Part shown: piece after piece, positions 20,608 through 20,610 of the stretch
How positions within the stretch are numbered: the first letter of the stretch is position 1
Layout of the letters: each line of letters starts with the position of its first letter
Assembly: GCA_002315565.1 (NCBI GenBank)
Contig: DCHD01000003.1
Span: forward strand, 1 to 20,610
Direction of reading: 5' to 3'
DNA from: Solobacterium sp. UBA1761
Lineage (GTDB): Bacteria; Bacillota_I; Bacilli_A; Erysipelotrichales; Erysipelotrichaceae
Length of the DNA stretch: 20,610 bases
Notes under the pieces: generated by a model
Told to the model about the DNA's origin: nothing
The model's database searches: none
The model's input: only the letters and a program-made list of their open reading frames with translations
Translations under genes and position numbers: made by a program

Positions 20608-20610
20608 ATA

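Overview
The window looks like a piece of a low-GC Bacillota chromosome. AAGGAG-type ribosome binding sites, tightly packed and coupled genes, A/T-rich intergenic DNA, a lipoprotein solute-binding protein and a CcpA-type cre site all point that way. The gene mix would suit a gut Erysipelotrichia or Clostridia member, but that rank is a guess. There are no phage, transposon, CRISPR, rRNA or tRNA features. Nearly the whole window is one catabolic island for sugars and sugar acids.

Layout. (1) 86-1784, minus: a D-lyxose/D-mannose isomerase-type gene and a PfkB sugar kinase, ending in a strong terminator. (2) 1836-3980, minus: an AraC-family regulator, an IclR-family regulator and a small zinc-ribbon membrane protein, with their own terminator. 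(3) 3981-4284: a 304-bp regulatory gap with a perfect cre match and inverted repeats. (4) 4285-7854, plus: a ribose-type ABC sugar importer (binding lipoprotein, permease, double ATPase), with a 14-bp GAAA-loop hairpin between binding protein and permease and a terminator at the end. (5) 7949-10239, plus: a second, paralogous IclR regulator, a SelA/DgaE-like PLP enzyme and a RidA deaminase. (6) 10317-13490, plus: an SDR oxidoreductase, an SGNH hydrolase, an MFS transporter and a LUD protein. (7) 13514-15409, minus: a LacX-like aldose epimerase and a beta-propeller lactonase. (8) 15529-20566, plus: an RraA-like protein, a UxuA-like dehydratase, a 2-keto-3-deoxygluconate (KDG) kinase, a KDPG aldolase fused to a VOC domain, and an enolase-superfamily acid-sugar dehydratase, ending in a terminator.

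Working together (inference). Sugar enters by the ABC or MFS transporter. Epimerase, SDR and lactonase could oxidise an aldose to an aldonic acid. The enolase-superfamily dehydratase, the UxuA-like dehydratase and the SelA/DgaE-like ammonia-lyase with RidA are three possible entries to a 2-keto-3-deoxy acid, which the kinase phosphorylates and the aldolase cleaves to pyruvate and glyceraldehyde 3-phosphate. This is a semi-phosphorylative Entner-Doudoroff type funnel.

The most striking non-coding signal is a palindrome, TTTCA-N5-TGAAA, found at three intergenic places. Each time its centre is exactly 12 bp from the start of a -35-like hexamer and 35 bp from the start of a -10-like hexamer with a 17-bp spacer. 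At the divergent region 15410-15528 the same geometry works on both strands. This ties regions 5 to 8 into one regulon, probably run by an IclR-family protein encoded here. Two of these promoters, and that of the AraC gene, put the predicted transcription start at or within a base or two of the start codon with no ribosome binding site, suggesting leaderless mRNAs.
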